A stretch of 40,393 nt of DNA. Origin: Chloroflexota bacterium. GTDB taxonomy: Bacteria > Chloroflexota > Dehalococcoidia > Lucifugimonadales > Lucifugimonadaceae. Location of the stretch: the NCBI GenBank assembly GCA_002730555.1, contig PCAM01000009.1, positions 1 through 40,393 of the forward strand, in the 5' to 3' direction. The translations under genes were made by a program, and so were the position numbers. The notes below the pieces were generated by a model. That model was not told the DNA's origin and made no database searches. It saw nothing but the letters and a program-made list of their open reading frames with translations. Of the stretch, positions 16,903 to 26,537 are shown piece after piece. Each line of letters opens with the position of its first letter. The stretch's first letter is position 1.

Positions 16903-17388
16903 GTGAATCAGACCGGTGGCCACGACCCGCTTCGGCCCGGCCTCATGACGTCGCCGCGCCTCATATTCGGCCTGCCCTTTGGCGCCGGAGTCGTGTTGCA
17001 CGTCATGACCGGAGCCAACATCGAGCCGGGTGAGCACCTCCTTGCCGTGATGCTGGGAGGGGTTCTCGTAGCGATCGGCCTGGTACTCGCCGCGTGGGCG
17101 ACCATCGCACTCCGGCGGGGCGGACAGCACCCCGATCCGGCGCGCCCGACGACCGCGTTAGTAACGGATGGGCCGTATCAGTACACCCGGAACCCGATCT
17201 ACGTCAGCTTCGCTTCCATCGGTTTAGGGATCGGTCTGATCCTGAACTCGTACTGGGTGCTCGGCTCCGTGACGATCGCCGTTCTGGGGCTCCACTTCCT
17301 GGTCGTGCTCCGTGAAGAGCGATACCTGGAGACGGTGATCGACCACGCGTACGCCGGCTACCGGGAGAACGTCCGCCGCTGGCTTTAA
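16903..17388 (+). CDS. Isoprenylcysteine carboxyl methyltransferase-like integral membrane protein
   Basis: A 161-residue protein with about four predicted membrane helices. Its C-terminal half has the ICMT/PEMT signature: GPYQYTRNPIYVSF (about 91-104), then LREERYLE and YAGYRENVRRWL at the end. Family members methylate prenylcysteines, phospholipids or small lipophilic acceptors using S-adenosylmethionine at the membrane; most bacterial ones have no known substrate. The GTG at 16903 has AAGGAG upstream. Divergent from enolase 3 and convergent with the aminopeptidase, with which it shares the palindromic stop TTAA. Confidence 0.85.
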   Translation: MNQTGGHDPLRPGLMTSPRLIFGLPFGAGVVLHVMTGANIEPGEHLLAVMLGGVLVAIGLVLAAWATIALRRGGQHPDPARPTTALVTDGPYQYTRNPIYVSFASIGLGIGLILNSYWVLGSVTIAVLGLHFLVVLREERYLETVIDHAYAGYRENVRRWL

Positions 17389-19937
17389 CCCCCGGTCAAA
17401 ATCGCGCCCAAACGCTGCGACTCACGTTCCCGCAGGTTCACGTTGATCCGTAGCCGCTCCAGGTGCTGCGATAGCGACAACGCTCCCTGCGGCACCTCGT
17501 GCTCTTCAAAGAACGCCAGCACCTCGTTGGCGATTTCCGGCCTGGAAAGTGACCTGATCCCCGACAGCATGCGGACGATCGAGTTCGACGGGAACACTTC
17601 GTTCATTTGCTCCCAGTTATCGCGGATGAAAGCCCACGCTTGTGGCCCGTTCTCCCGGTTTACCATGCAACCCGCCAGTAAATAAGGCGCGTCTTGCGTC
17701 CGGATCTCACCGCTCAGCGTCATCGTCAGGGTGCGCGACATCTGCTCGGACGTCGGGAAGCCCACCAGCGTCCGCAGGTAGCGCTGCTCCTCTTGCGGAT
17801 CCAGTGGCGACTTGAAGCGTTGGAAGAAGGTATCGTAATCGCCGTCCGAGCCGCCGTTCGCCACAACTCCGGTCACGGCAGCTGCCACGTTGGCGTCGAT
17901 GCTTCCCGGGTCCTCCAGGTAGCGGGCGTGCAACCCACGGGCGCGCTCACGGGCGTCCTGGTCGTTGCCGGTGATAGCCAGCGAGCGGATCAACGTACCG
18001 CGCAACTCAAGGTCGCGGGCAGACTGCCCCTCGGAAGGCTCCCATCCGATGCGATCAAGCGCCGGAGAGACAAGTTCCCGCACGATGGTCCGCATCGCAT
18101 CACGCCCTTCGCCCTCAAGCAACCGGTCCAGCGCGGTCAGGCAACCGGTGAGCTGGCTCCACACCTCGGCATCCGTCTCATCGGCGAACCCGCGGGCGAA
18201 CGCCACGAAATCGCTCGCAGCGGTGTTCCCGGCTACGACCGATGCCCAGGCGTCATCGATCAACATGTAGCGCTCGATCGCCGAGAGGTCGCCCTCCGCC
18301 GGGTCGATCTTGGCCAGCAGTTCGGGAGAATAGCGGACCCGGTAGAAACCGTGGCCGCCCGCGTTCACGATCACAGACTCAACAGGACCGTCTAGCTCTA
18401 CATCGAAGTCCCCGTCTTCCAGCAGCACCCGCTGCGACTCGCCGTTCACCCGCAAGATCACCGGCACGGACCATCGGCTGTTCGCGCCCTCGGGGTCGTC
18501 CACGAACCGGAATCGACGCTGGGACAGCCGCAGGGTCGTTTGTCCGACCGTCTCAACGCTCACGACCGGGTAGCCGCCCTGGTAGATCCACGAATCCATG
18601 ATCCGGCGTGCCGGCTGTCCCGTCGTCTCCTCGATGGCGTCCCACAGGTCGTTCGTCTCGGTGTTGCCGTAGCTGTGCTTCGTCAGATAGTTACGGATGC
18701 CGTCCCGGTACGGCGTGTCACCCAGGTACTGCTCAAGCATCCGCAGCACCGAGCCACCTTTTTCGTACGTCAGCAGGTCAAACATGCCCTCGGCGTCTGA
18801 AGGCGAGTTCACCTCGATCTCGATCGGCCGCGTCTTCTCAAGCGAGTCCACGTCGAACGCCATCGATCGCTCCATGCCGAACTGCACCCAGCGCTCCCAC
18901 TCCGGCCGGAAAGCGTCGGTGGAAAGCGTCGCCATGAAGGTGGCGAATGCCTCGTTCAGCCAGATGCCGTTCCACCAGCGCATCGTGACCAGGTCGCCAA
19001 ACCACATGTGGGCGATCTCGTGGGCGATAACGTCCGCCACCCGGAGAAGCTCCGGTTCTGTGGCGCGGTCACGATCCAGGAGCAGCAGGACTTCGCGGTA
19101 TGTAATCGCCCCAAGGTTCTCCATCGCGCCAAAGGCGAAGTCCGGCACGGCCACCATGTCCAGCTTGTCACCCGGGTAAGGGATGCCGTAGTAGTTCTCG
19201 AAGAACCTGAGCGCGTGCTCCCCGGCCTCCAGGCTGTATTCCGTCAGGTGGCCCTTGCCGCGCGGGTAGATGATCCTGAGCGGCGTGCCGTTCACGTCCA
19301 CCGGGTCCGTCGCCTCAAACGGCCCGACGATAAACGCGACCAGGTACGTCGACATCACCATCGTGTCGGCGAAGCTGACCGTCCTAACCCCGCCAAAAAC
19401 CTCGTTGGAGATCTCCGCCCCGTTGGACATCGCGAACTGGTCTTCCGGAACTTTCAACGTGATCCCGAAAGACGCCTTGAACTCCGGCTCGTCCCAGCAC
19501 GGGAAGGCGCGACGCGCGTCGGTGGATTCCATCTGCGTGGTTGCGATGGTGTGCTCGACCCCGGCCTCGTCCTTGAACGTGGATCGGTAGAAGCCGTGAA
19601 GCTGATCGTTGAGCGTACCGCGGAAGCGTGCGTGGAGTACGTAATCGCCCGGGTCGATAGCTGAGCTGAGCGTCAACGTCGCCCGTTGCAGCTCTTCGTC
19701 GTACTCGATCCCCGACACGTCCGTACGCGAGCTGTCACCCCCCGAGACCCACGCCTCGTCGATCTCGATCTCGATGGCGTTGACGACCATCACATCGGTC
19801 GGTTCGACGACGGCGATATTCACCGCCTCGGTACCGGCGAACGTGAAGTTCATCAGGTTCGGCTCAAGCGTCAACTCGTAGTGGGACGGCGTGACGGTTT
19901 TTAGTAGTCGGTACGGGGACTGCGTGACGTCTGGCAT
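17385..19937 (-). CDS. M1-family zinc aminopeptidase (ERAP/tricorn-interacting factor type)
   Basis: An 850-residue metallo-aminopeptidase. The N-terminal beta domain runs to about 200, then GAMEN (270-274) for N-terminus recognition, HEIAH (306-310) and the third zinc ligand Glu329 in LNEAFATF. The C-terminal ERAP1-C-like helical domain starts near 520. It removes N-terminal residues from peptides in the cytosol; there is no signal peptide. The frame is open to 20039, but the ATG at 19937 (MPDVTQSPYRLL) with GGAG just upstream is the likely start. Its TAA overlaps the convergent methyltransferase stop in TTAA. Confidence 0.95.
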   Translation of the reverse strand: MPDVTQSPYRLLKTVTPSHYELTLEPNLMNFTFAGTEAVNIAVVEPTDVMVVNAIEIEIDEAWVSGGDSSRTDVSGIEYDEELQRATLTLSSAIDPGDYVLHARFRGTLNDQLHGFYRSTFKDEAGVEHTIATTQMESTDARRAFPCWDEPEFKASFGITLKVPEDQFAMSNGAEISNEVFGGVRTVSFADTMVMSTYLVAFIVGPFEATDPVDVNGTPLRIIYPRGKGHLTEYSLEAGEHALRFFENYYGIPYPGDKLDMVAVPDFAFGAMENLGAITYREVLLLLDRDRATEPELLRVADVIAHEIAHMWFGDLVTMRWWNGIWLNEAFATFMATLSTDAFRPEWERWVQFGMERSMAFDVDSLEKTRPIEIEVNSPSDAEGMFDLLTYEKGGSVLRMLEQYLGDTPYRDGIRNYLTKHSYGNTETNDLWDAIEETTGQPARRIMDSWIYQGGYPVVSVETVGQTTLRLSQRRFRFVDDPEGANSRWSVPVILRVNGESQRVLLEDGDFDVELDGPVESVIVNAGGHGFYRVRYSPELLAKIDPAEGDLSAIERYMLIDDAWASVVAGNTAASDFVAFARGFADETDAEVWSQLTGCLTALDRLLEGEGRDAMRTIVRELVSPALDRIGWEPSEGQSARDLELRGTLIRSLAITGNDQDARERARGLHARYLEDPGSIDANVAAAVTGVVANGGSDGDYDTFFQRFKSPLDPQEEQRYLRTLVGFPTSEQMSRTLTMTLSGEIRTQDAPYLLAGCMVNRENGPQAWAFIRDNWEQMNEVFPSNSIVRMLSGIRSLSRPEIANEVLAFFEEHEVPQGALSLSQHLERLRINVNLRERESQRLGAILTGG

Positions 19938-20083
19938 CTGGTCTCCGTGGGCGCGAGCGCCCGCCTCGTTATGTGTCAGGGATCGTGTCGAACACGAGTA
20001 GATGAGGCTACCAGCGATTCCGCGTGTTGCGCGCTGCACCGGCCATCCATTGCTATGAAATGGGCAGTCCTTGACCGCGTCGT

Positions 20084-20260
20084 AGACGCCACGGTGTACG
20101 AGGTTGTCGCCCAGGTGAAGCGATCAAATCCCCCGAGGTCGAACACGATGCGCGGGAGCGTCGTTCCAACGATCGTCTGATCAACGGACGAGAGAAACAG
20201 TGCGAGAATCACGCCCGCTAGCGTGAACTTGACCTGGCGCGGCGTCAGCCCGGACTCTAC
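20084..20260 (-). pseudogene. Remnant of a DHA2-type MFS drug exporter (N-terminus only)
   Basis: The minus frame downstream of a TGA at 20261 reads TPRQVKFTLAGVILALFLSS and then VDQTIVGTTLPRIVFDLGG, which is the first helix and motif-D region of EmrB/QacA-like transporters (LDQTIVxxALP). After YTVAST the family resemblance stops and the frame continues into the aminopeptidase leader without further helices. Only about 60 of the expected 450-500 residues remain, and no good start codon and ribosome site are visible. It lies between an intact MFS gene and the aminopeptidase. Confidence 0.75.
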
Positions 20261-20384
20261 TCAGCCTTCGTAAGAACGCGGAGCTTCAGTTCCCTTATCT
20301 TGGAGTTCGTTTAGAGAATTCGCATCCGTCATGTCAGGGACTGACGACTTCCCTGTGATGTCTCACTCACCCCGTAAACCGGGA

Positions 20385-21776
20385 TTAATCCCCACTCCCA
20401 CCCGCCGTCCCGGGCGTCGCGACCGGTTCGACGGTCGCCGGTTTCTGCGCATCCGCAACCCCCGACGATCTTCGCTGCGTCGTCCCCTCGCCTCTGAATG
20501 ATCGGAACCCGGGCGTCATGACCAGCACGGCCAACCCGCCGACGATGCAAACGATGCCGAAACCGATCTGCGTGACCTGCACACCGTAAGCGCCGGCCAG
20601 GAAACCGCCGGCAGCGCCGCCAAACGCCATCATCGACCGGTCCAATGACACAAACGATAGGATTCGGCCCCGCATCTCGTCGGGAGCGGCCTGGACCATC
20701 AACGACCGGCTGAGCGACATGAAGGTCGTCTGGAGTGCGCCGATGACCAGCATCAAGGCCATCGGTATGGCGAGCCCCCACGTACCGGGCAGATAGGTCG
20801 ATCCGGTGAACAGAATCAGGGCGATCCCGAACCCGGCGACATCGAGCGGCAGGATCAGGCCGAGGCGTGTCGGCTGTTTGTTGGCGACGAAAAGCGCCGC
20901 CCCAAGGGCGCCCATTCCCGTGATCGACAGCATCATACCAAGCCCGCCGCGCCCGATATCAAGGACCTCGACGGCGAACAGCGGCGCGAACACCTGCATG
21001 TACGACATGCCGAAAGCGAAGTAGACCAGTGAGGTCAGCAGCACGCCGCGAATTTCAGGCCGTTTGACGGCGAACTTCGCCCCCTCTGCCATTCCCCTGG
21101 TCATGGCCCGCAAACCCGTCCGGTCCGGGCGTGCGTGATCGGCAATCCGAAGCATATGGATCGCAATCACGCCGGTCCCGTAAATCGCTGCGATCAGGAT
21201 GAACGTCCCGGTTAGCCCTACGAACTCGGCGATCAGTCCAGCGCCCGCTGCGCCGACGATGCGCATCACATTCTGGGTAGAGCTGAGCAGCGCCATGCCG
21301 TTCGTAACCAGGTGCGTCGGGAGGATGGTCGGCACCATCGAGTACCGGGCCGGTTGATCGAACGCCTGCGTAGAGCCCCGTGCTACCACCCACGCGTACA
21401 CCATCCACAACTCCATCCAACCACCGACAAGTAAGACGGCGAACAGTACGGCGAGCAGGAACGAGCCCCATTTGGTGGCGATCAGGATGGACCGTCGGTC
21501 GAACCAGTCGACCACCACGCCGGCCCAGACGCCGAGTACGAGTGTCGGCAGGGTACGGGCGGCCATCACGCCGCCCAGTTGCGCTGCGCTGTTATCGGTG
21601 AGCTCAAGAACCAGCAGCGGCAGAGCGATCATCTGCGCCCACAACGCCAGCGCGTGACTGGTCTGCCCGAGCCAGATCAACCGGAAATCACGAAATCGCA
21701 GGGACTCGAACATCGCAAAGCGGACCGCTTGTTTGCGCCCCACCGCTGCGTTTGGTTCTTGAGTCTCGTCTGCCAT
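20385..21776 (-). CDS. MFS transporter, MFS_3 (EntS-like) family exporter
   Basis: A 463-residue major facilitator with about twelve predicted helices. The N-terminal SLRFRDFRLIWLGQT is the typical opening of the MFS_3 group (enterobactin exporter EntS and relatives), with a motif-A-like stretch GVVVDWFDRRSIL in the loop between helices 2 and 3. The C-terminal tail is hydrophilic. Likely an exporter of small molecules or siderophore-like compounds; the substrate cannot be read. The ATG at 21776 has AGGAA upstream. It is not closely related to the DHA2 remnant next to it. Confidence 0.9.
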   Translation of the reverse strand: MADETQEPNAAVGRKQAVRFAMFESLRFRDFRLIWLGQTSHALALWAQMIALPLLVLELTDNSAAQLGGVMAARTLPTLVLGVWAGVVVDWFDRRSILIATKWGSFLLAVLFAVLLVGGWMELWMVYAWVVARGSTQAFDQPARYSMVPTILPTHLVTNGMALLSSTQNVMRIVGAAGAGLIAEFVGLTGTFILIAAIYGTGVIAIHMLRIADHARPDRTGLRAMTRGMAEGAKFAVKRPEIRGVLLTSLVYFAFGMSYMQVFAPLFAVEVLDIGRGGLGMMLSITGMGALGAALFVANKQPTRLGLILPLDVAGFGIALILFTGSTYLPGTWGLAIPMALMLVIGALQTTFMSLSRSLMVQAAPDEMRGRILSFVSLDRSMMAFGGAAGGFLAGAYGVQVTQIGFGIVCIVGGLAVLVMTPGFRSFRGEGTTQRRSSGVADAQKPATVEPVATPGTAGGSGD

Positions 21777-21884
21777 TCGCCGGTCGGTTCCTCCCTGCTG
21801 TTCCTACACTGACGGCAGTCTACTCCCGTTCCGGGCAACGAGAGATTTGGTCGATGTTGACCCGAGTCCTGACCCGAATATCGT

Positions 21885-22006
21885 CCTGAATTCGATTCAG
21901 GATCCGCCCGTCTCCTTCCTCTCCCGGCAGGAAAGGGTTGGGGTGAGGGAGAAAGCTTTCTGCCAAAAACACCGTAGGGGCGGGTCGCTGCCCGCCCCTA
22001 CGGTGT
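21885..22006. repeat. Cluster of three palindromic dispersed repeats
   Basis: Three different elements lie end to end in the gap 21777-22224. First, CCTGAAT/ATTCAGG arms around 21885-21901, followed by GATCCGCC. Second, a CCTCTCCCGG...AGGAAAGGGTTGGGGTGAGG element (about 21914-21955). Third, a perfect hairpin 21969-22006 with 16-base arms (ACACCGTAGGGGCGGG and its complement) and a 6-base loop. The third belongs to the GTAGGGGCG family seen elsewhere in this window. I see no other feature in this gap apart from a possible promoter for the next gene. Confidence 0.8.
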
Positions 22007-22224
22007 CACCGCCAACTACGCGTGAATGGCCGAAGGTGCGCGATCTCGTCATCCTGGGATTAATGGCCAAATGACAGGAGCCGTATACCGACTCGCCAAC
22101 AGTCCTGAAAATGAATACGAAACCTTCTGAATCAGGCCGCGTCGGCCTTCCCGTGATAATCTCCGCCCTGCGACGAGGTCGAATCGAAACAGCTCAGCAC
22201 CAAACAAGGGATTATCAACCCGCC

Positions 22225-23283
22225 ATGCCTAGCTTCAAAAACGACAACCCACCGATGGATCGCGCCACGCTCCGGGCTAATATCGCTGCCATTCCGCGCG
22301 TCAATATTGCCCACCTGCCGACCCCGCTCGAAGAGCTGCATCGGCTCAGCGCCGAGCTAGGTGGGCCGCGCATTCTGATCAAGCGGGACGACGCCACCGG
22401 GCTGGCGATGGGCGGAAATAAGGCGCGCCACTACGAGTTTGAGCTGGCCCACCTGGTTGAAGGGGGCTACGACGCCTACGTCAACATGATGGACTACCAC
22501 TCAAACAACGCTCGGATGACGGCGGCGGCGGCCAACAAATTCGGCATCAAGTACTCCTGCGTCCTGCGATATGCCGCTGGACGTGAGATCCAGGGCAACC
22601 TGCTCATAGACAAGGTCCTCGGGGCCGATCTTCACCTGCTCGACGGGGCACAGTCTGAGCAGGGCGCGGCGGAGGAGTACGCACGGGGGCTGGGCCGCAA
22701 ACTGGAGGCAGAGGGCTACAAGCCATACGTCCGGGTCGACCACGAGTTCCCGACCATCGTCGGTACCCTCGGTTACCTGAACGGCGCGCTGGAACTGCTC
22801 GGGCAGCTAGAAGAGCTGGGCATCCATACCGCCAAAATTATTGGCGTCGGCGGCCGCTCCACAGGAGGGCTAACGCTGGCGGCCAAAAACCTTGGGCTGG
22901 ACTGGGACATCACGGGCGTGATGGTCAACTACGACATGCCGATCGACTCCTACCTGTACGAAGTCATTCCCGGCGCAGCCCGGATAGCGAACCTGGCCGT
23001 TGGCTTCGAGCCCGGCGACATGAATATCCTCGACCAGTACATCGGTGAGGGCTATGGGATACCGACCCAGGAAGCTCTGGACGGCATTCACATGATGGCC
23101 AAGACAGAAGCCATCCTGACCGACCCGAACTACACGGGCACCGTAATGGCGGCATTGATCGACCAGATCAAGCAAGGCAACTTCACGAAAGATGACACCG
23201 TAGTAATCCTGCACACCGGCGGCCTACCGGCGCTGTTCACCTTCGCAGATGAACTCTGGAAGCACGAATACACCGGAGTGTGA
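22225..23283 (+). CDS. D-cysteine desulfhydrase / ACC deaminase family PLP enzyme
   Basis: A 352-residue fold-type II PLP enzyme. RILIKRDDATGLAMGGNKAR gives Lys66 as the PLP lysine, and the opening PRVNIAHLPTPLEEL is standard for DcyD/AcdS relatives. The usual SNHARQTA substrate loop reads YHSNNARMTAA, a variation that may change specificity. The C-terminal VILHTGGLPALF is the family phosphate loop. It would release ammonia and pyruvate (plus sulfide) from a small amino acid. The frame opens at 22111, but the ATG at 22225 fits the family length; ATG 22255 is also possible. No ribosome site is strong. Confidence 0.85.
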   Translation: MPSFKNDNPPMDRATLRANIAAIPRVNIAHLPTPLEELHRLSAELGGPRILIKRDDATGLAMGGNKARHYEFELAHLVEGGYDAYVNMMDYHSNNARMTAAAANKFGIKYSCVLRYAAGREIQGNLLIDKVLGADLHLLDGAQSEQGAAEEYARGLGRKLEAEGYKPYVRVDHEFPTIVGTLGYLNGALELLGQLEELGIHTAKIIGVGGRSTGGLTLAAKNLGLDWDITGVMVNYDMPIDSYLYEVIPGAARIANLAVGFEPGDMNILDQYIGEGYGIPTQEALDGIHMMAKTEAILTDPNYTGTVMAALIDQIKQGNFTKDDTVVILHTGGLPALFTFADELWKHEYTGV

Positions 23284-23300
23284 GGGGCACGCACTCACTG

Positions 23301-23373
23301 TCATCCGGAACTCGATTCAGAATCCGCCTCTCGTGCTAAAAGAGAGTGATCCAGCCTCGACTGGAATGACAAC
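23301..23373. repeat. Dispersed GTCATNCC...GGAATGAC element
   Basis: Begins TGTCATCCGGAACTCGATTC and ends GACTGGAATGACAACATGTG, so the outer ends are imperfect inverted copies (GTCATCC / GGAATGAC). The left half (AACTCGATTCAGAATCCGCC) closely matches the element at about 21885-21908, and the right end matches that of the element ending near 33723. This is a mobile, MITE- or REP-like intergenic repeat with no coding capacity. Confidence 0.65.
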
Positions 23374-23436
23374 ATGTGTGCCCGTCACTCTGATGTGCGG
23401 GGCAATCGCAAATTGGAGCCAGCATACGGTGCCGGA

Positions 23437-23634
23437 AAAATTTACGACGATCCGGTGTTTTTCGCGTCTTACAACCGAACGCGAACCCACGGAATAGCGC
23501 TCGCGGAAGCCCTGGAAGAACCCGCTATTCGCAATCTCCTCACCGACCTCAACGACATGAATATTCTCGATCTCGGTCGTGGCACCGGGGTCATGTCTCA
23601 CTGGGTGGCGGAACATCGCTCCGACCGCCCGTAA
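23437..23634 (+). pseudogene. Truncated class I SAM-dependent methyltransferase
   Basis: The frame reads KIYDDPVFFASYNRTRT, then NILDLGRGTGVMSHWVAEH. This matches the start of YDDPxFFxxY-type methyltransferases, whose motif I is normally LDLGCGTG; here the Cys is Arg. The frame ends at TAA 23632-23634, about 65 residues in, where roughly 150-180 more are expected. No ribosome site precedes it, and a dispersed repeat abuts its upstream side. A dead fragment is the most likely reading. Confidence 0.75.
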
Positions 23635-23636
23635 AC

Positions 23637-24797
23637 CTACCCCCGCCCCGCGGCCCGCTCACGCGCATCCAGCGCACGTGCCAGCGCCGTCTCGACATCC
23701 GGCGCAGTCACGTTGATGTGCGCCATCTTCCGGTCGATGCGCGCCTCCGCCTTGCCGTACAGGTGAAGTACAGCCCCGTGCACTCCCAGCGCCGCGTCCC
23801 AATCTGGAGTTCCGCCCGCGGCCGCCCAGGTATCGCCAAGCAAGTTAGCCATCACCACCGGGCTCAGTAGTTCCGTGGAACCAAGCGGAAGCCCGCAGAT
23901 CGCACGAACAAGCTGCTCGAACTGAGACGTCGCGCATGCGTCCTGCGTGTAGTGGCCGGAGTTGTGTGGGCGTGGTGCGATCTCGTTCACCAGCAACTCG
24001 CCGGCCGTCGTCACAAACATCTCCACCGCCACCAGCCCAACCACGTCCAGCGCCTCGGCAATCCTCGACGCCAGCTTCACCGCTGCGTCTCGCACCTCGT
24101 CTGAAATGCGGGCCGGGACAATGCTCACGTCTAGGATCCCGTTCACGTGCTGATTCTCGGACGGAGGAAAACAAACCACGTCGCCATCCGGTCCCCGTGC
24201 AGCAATTACCGAGATCTCCAGGTCGAACGGCACAAACGACTCAAGAATCAGCGCCACGCTCTGGCGTCGCAGCTCCGTGTGCGCCTCGCGCATATCGACC
24301 GCAGAGCGCAGCACGATCTGGCCTTTGCCGTCGTATCCGGACGTAGCGGTCTTCAAAACCGCCGGCGTTCCGATCCGCTCCACCGCATTCACCATGTCCG
24401 TCATCGTGTCGACCCCGGCGTACTCGGGCACGGGGAAGCCGTTCTCCGTCAGAGCGCCCTTTTCGATCAATCGGTGCTGAGCGATCCGCAGGACGTGGCT
24501 TCCAGGCCGCACATGCCCGGAGCCTTCGGCCTCGGCCACAGCATCGGCGTTCACGTTCTCAAATTCATACGTGACCACATCGCAGCGTTCGACCAGTTGC
24601 CTGACCGCGTTCGCATCCGTATACGGCGCGACGACGCGGTCGTCCGCCACCTGCCCGGTCGGCGATTCAGGATCAGGATCTAGGACCACCACTTTATAGC
24701 CCATGCGGCGTGCGTCCAGGGCGAACATCCGCCCAAGCTGGCCCCCGCCGACAACGCCGAGAGTGCCACCCGGCAGAATCGGGCCGCTAACGTTCAC
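23637..24797 (-). CDS. purK: 5-(carboxyamino)imidazole ribonucleotide synthase (PurK)
   Basis: A 386-residue ATP-grasp enzyme. Starts with a Rossmann-like [24 protein letters not shown] (about 11-34). The ATP-grasp core has [12 protein letters not shown], and the metal site [12 protein letters not shown] is typical of PurK. It carboxylates AIR to N5-CAIR with ATP and bicarbonate in de novo purine synthesis. The GTG start overlaps the purE stop as GTGA, and PurE uses its product. It ends 3 bases from the stop of the methyltransferase fragment on the opposite strand. Confidence 0.96.
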   Translation of the reverse strand: MNVSGPILPGGTLGVVGGGQLGRMFALDARRMGYKVVVLDPDPESPTGQVADDRVVAPYTDANAVRQLVERCDVVTYEFENVNADAVAEAEGSGHVRPGSHVLRIAQHRLIEKGALTENGFPVPEYAGVDTMTDMVNAVERIGTPAVLKTATSGYDGKGQIVLRSAVDMREAHTELRRQSVALILESFVPFDLEISVIAARGPDGDVVCFPPSENQHVNGILDVSIVPARISDEVRDAAVKLASRIAEALDVVGLVAVEMFVTTAGELLVNEIAPRPHNSGHYTQDACATSQFEQLVRAICGLPLGSTELLSPVVMANLLGDTWAAAGGTPDWDAALGVHGAVLHLYGKAEARIDRKMAHINVTAPDVETALARALDARERAAGRG

Positions 24798-25291
24798 TTC
24801 CCCTCCAGTTCGACTGACTGCGCTTCGACGTCACGTGCCGTTTGCGCCCGGTGCGCTTCCAATTTGGACCGAAGATCGGGCCGGCTGTTCGCAAGAATCT
24901 GTGCCGCTAGCAACCCGGCGTTCGTGGCGCCCGTCGACCCGATGGCCACGGTCGCAACAGGCACGCCGCGCGGCATCTGCACGATGCTGAGAAGCGAATC
25001 CATGCCCTTCAGCGTTCGGCTCTCAACCGGCACCCCGATCACCGGAACAACGGTCTTCGCAGCCACCATACCGGGGAGGTGCGCTGCGCCGCCTGCTCCC
25101 GCGATGATCACCTCGATGCCACGCCCCCCCGCGTCCTCGGCGAACCGAAACATCCTATCGGGCGTACGGTGGGCCGACACGATCGAAACCTCGTGCGGAA
25201 TATCGAACTGGTCAAGCACGTCCACGGCGTTCTGCATCGTCTCAAGGTCGGACGTGCTGCCCATGATCACGGCCACGATTGGATCGGGCAT
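24794..25291 (-). CDS. purE: N5-carboxyaminoimidazole ribonucleotide mutase (PurE)
   Basis: A 165-residue class I Pur[30 protein letters not shown] (with the catalytic His) and [17 protein letters not shown] are the family signatures. It converts N5-CAIR to CAIR. A TTG at 25294 is open, but the ATG at 25291 with GGAG 8 bases upstream is the better start. Translationally coupled to purK. The methyltransferase gene upstream on the same strand ends 73 bases away and may or may not share its transcript. Confidence 0.96.
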   Translation of the reverse strand: MPDPIVAVIMGSTSDLETMQNAVDVLDQFDIPHEVSIVSAHRTPDRMFRFAEDAGGRGIEVIIAGAGGAAHLPGMVAAKTVVPVIGVPVESRTLKGMDSLLSIVQMPRGVPVATVAIGSTGATNAGLLAAQILANSRPDLRSKLEAHRAQTARDVEAQSVELEGK

Positions 25292-25364
25292 CAACTGGTC
25301 TCCTGTTCAAAGTGCCTGACAACAGATATTTCGGATCCGATGTTCGCAGTGCTGCCCCCCCGTG

Positions 25365-26237
25365 TCACGCGTTTGGCTTGGCCGTAGTGATGCTGAACAT
25401 GAGCGGCAGGGGAACCACCCCCGGGGGAAGCCGCCACAACCCGTCCTCGCTCTGGACCATGCCTTGTCTGGCTTTATACGTGACAAAGGGATGTTCAAGG
25501 AAGCGCTCAAGGACCAGCCCGGCGTCGATCAGCGCCCCGATGACCTCCGAGATCGGGTGGAACCACTCAAAGGTGGTTTCCTCACTCGTGAAAGACGCCT
25601 CTGCGTAGTCGCTGTCGTCACCCTCGGGGTCGAACCTGAGTGGTATGCCATCTCCGAAGTACGGGTAGCCGGGGTACGCGGCGCTGCTCTCCGTGATCGG
25701 CATCGACTGCTGCAGGGTGTCCATCACCGGGTGAAACTCGGCGATGTAAAACACGCCGCCCGGTTTCAGCGCCCGTGCGATGGCGCGGCCCCACTTCTCC
25801 AGATCGCCGATCCAACACAGCGCGCCGATGGACGTGAAGACGCGGTCGAACGCCGCGTCGAATCGATCGCCCATCTTGAGGACATTCGCCTGGACGAAAC
25901 TCGCCGGGATGTTCAGATCGGTAGACAGCTCCCGGGCACGTTCGATCGAAGCGCCGGAGATATCCACGCCGGTGACCTCCGCGCCTTTGCGCGCCCAGTT
26001 CAGCGTGTCCAGTCCAAAATGACACTGCAGGTGGAGCATGGACAGGCCGGACACGTCGCCGACCTCCTCAACGATGAAGTCATGCAACACGTCTTCGCCG
26101 CGCCTGAACTGGTCGAGCCTGTAGTAATCGGACGCTGCGTGGATCGGCGTTACCTCGTCCCAGAACGCCTTGTTGTGGGCGTATGCATCCCTGAAACGAT
26201 CAATTGCGGCGGCATCATGCCGGCGTCCCGGGGCCAT
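25365..26237 (-). CDS. SAM-dependent class I methyltransferase
   Basis: A 290-residue protein with a Rossmann-fold methyltransferase core. Motif I appears as SMLHLQCHFGLDTLNWARKG (about 66-85), followed by acidic VTGVDISGASIERAR (motif II). KPGGVFYIAEFHPVMD lies at the motif III/VI region. This HLQCHFGxDT branch is common in bacteria and functionally uncharacterised; an acceptor cannot be assigned. The ATG follows the TAA of the small upstream gene directly (TAAATG), so the two are translated together and probably cooperate. Confidence 0.86.
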   Translation of the reverse strand: MAPGRRHDAAAIDRFRDAYAHNKAFWDEVTPIHAASDYYRLDQFRRGEDVLHDFIVEEVGDVSGLSMLHLQCHFGLDTLNWARKGAEVTGVDISGASIERARELSTDLNIPASFVQANVLKMGDRFDAAFDRVFTSIGALCWIGDLEKWGRAIARALKPGGVFYIAEFHPVMDTLQQSMPITESSAAYPGYPYFGDGIPLRFDPEGDDSDYAEASFTSEETTFEWFHPISEVIGALIDAGLVLERFLEHPFVTYKARQGMVQSEDGLWRLPPGVVPLPLMFSITTAKPNA

Positions 26238-26537
26238 TTACTCGACCTCGATCAGAACTTCGGTGTTATGGGTCGCCGCCAGCAGCGGGTAGATCTGTTC
26301 GAACACCTGCGTGATGGCCGATGTGGCTCGCACACGTTCGCGAGAGGCATCGTAATCGGCGAGCGAATCCCAGGGCTGCTCGGTGATCAGAGTGCCGTGA
26401 TCCCCGAACGCGGTGCGCAGGATGCGGGGCTTACCGAACCCCGCGCTCGCCATCTCCTCCGACGCCTGCCTGACCAGGGCGAGGAGGCTGCCTCCGGTGC
26501 CAGGGTTGGGGACATAGGTACGCCGTACAACGATCAA
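26238..26537 (-). CDS. Small NIPSNAP/dimeric alpha-beta barrel-like protein
   Basis: 99 residues. The pattern of an N-terminal strand (MIVVRRTYVPNPG), a helix (LLALVRQASEEMASAG), two strands with PRILRTAFGDHGTLITEQPWDSLADY and a last strand (TEVLIEVE) resembles a ferredoxin-like dimeric barrel of the NIPSNAP or antibiotic-monooxygenase type. The fold is inferred from pattern only. The TTG start at 26537 has AAAGGA 7 bases upstream. Immediately adjacent to the methyltransferase, with no spacer. Confidence 0.7.
   Translation of the reverse strand: MIVVRRTYVPNPGTGGSLLALVRQASEEMASAGFGKPRILRTAFGDHGTLITEQPWDSLADYDASRERVRATSAITQVFEQIYPLLAATHNTEVLIEVE

Noticed and set aside
21885..22006. CRISPR array
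   Set aside because: The repeats here are three different palindromic elements, not regularly spaced copies of one repeat, and no cas gene is present.
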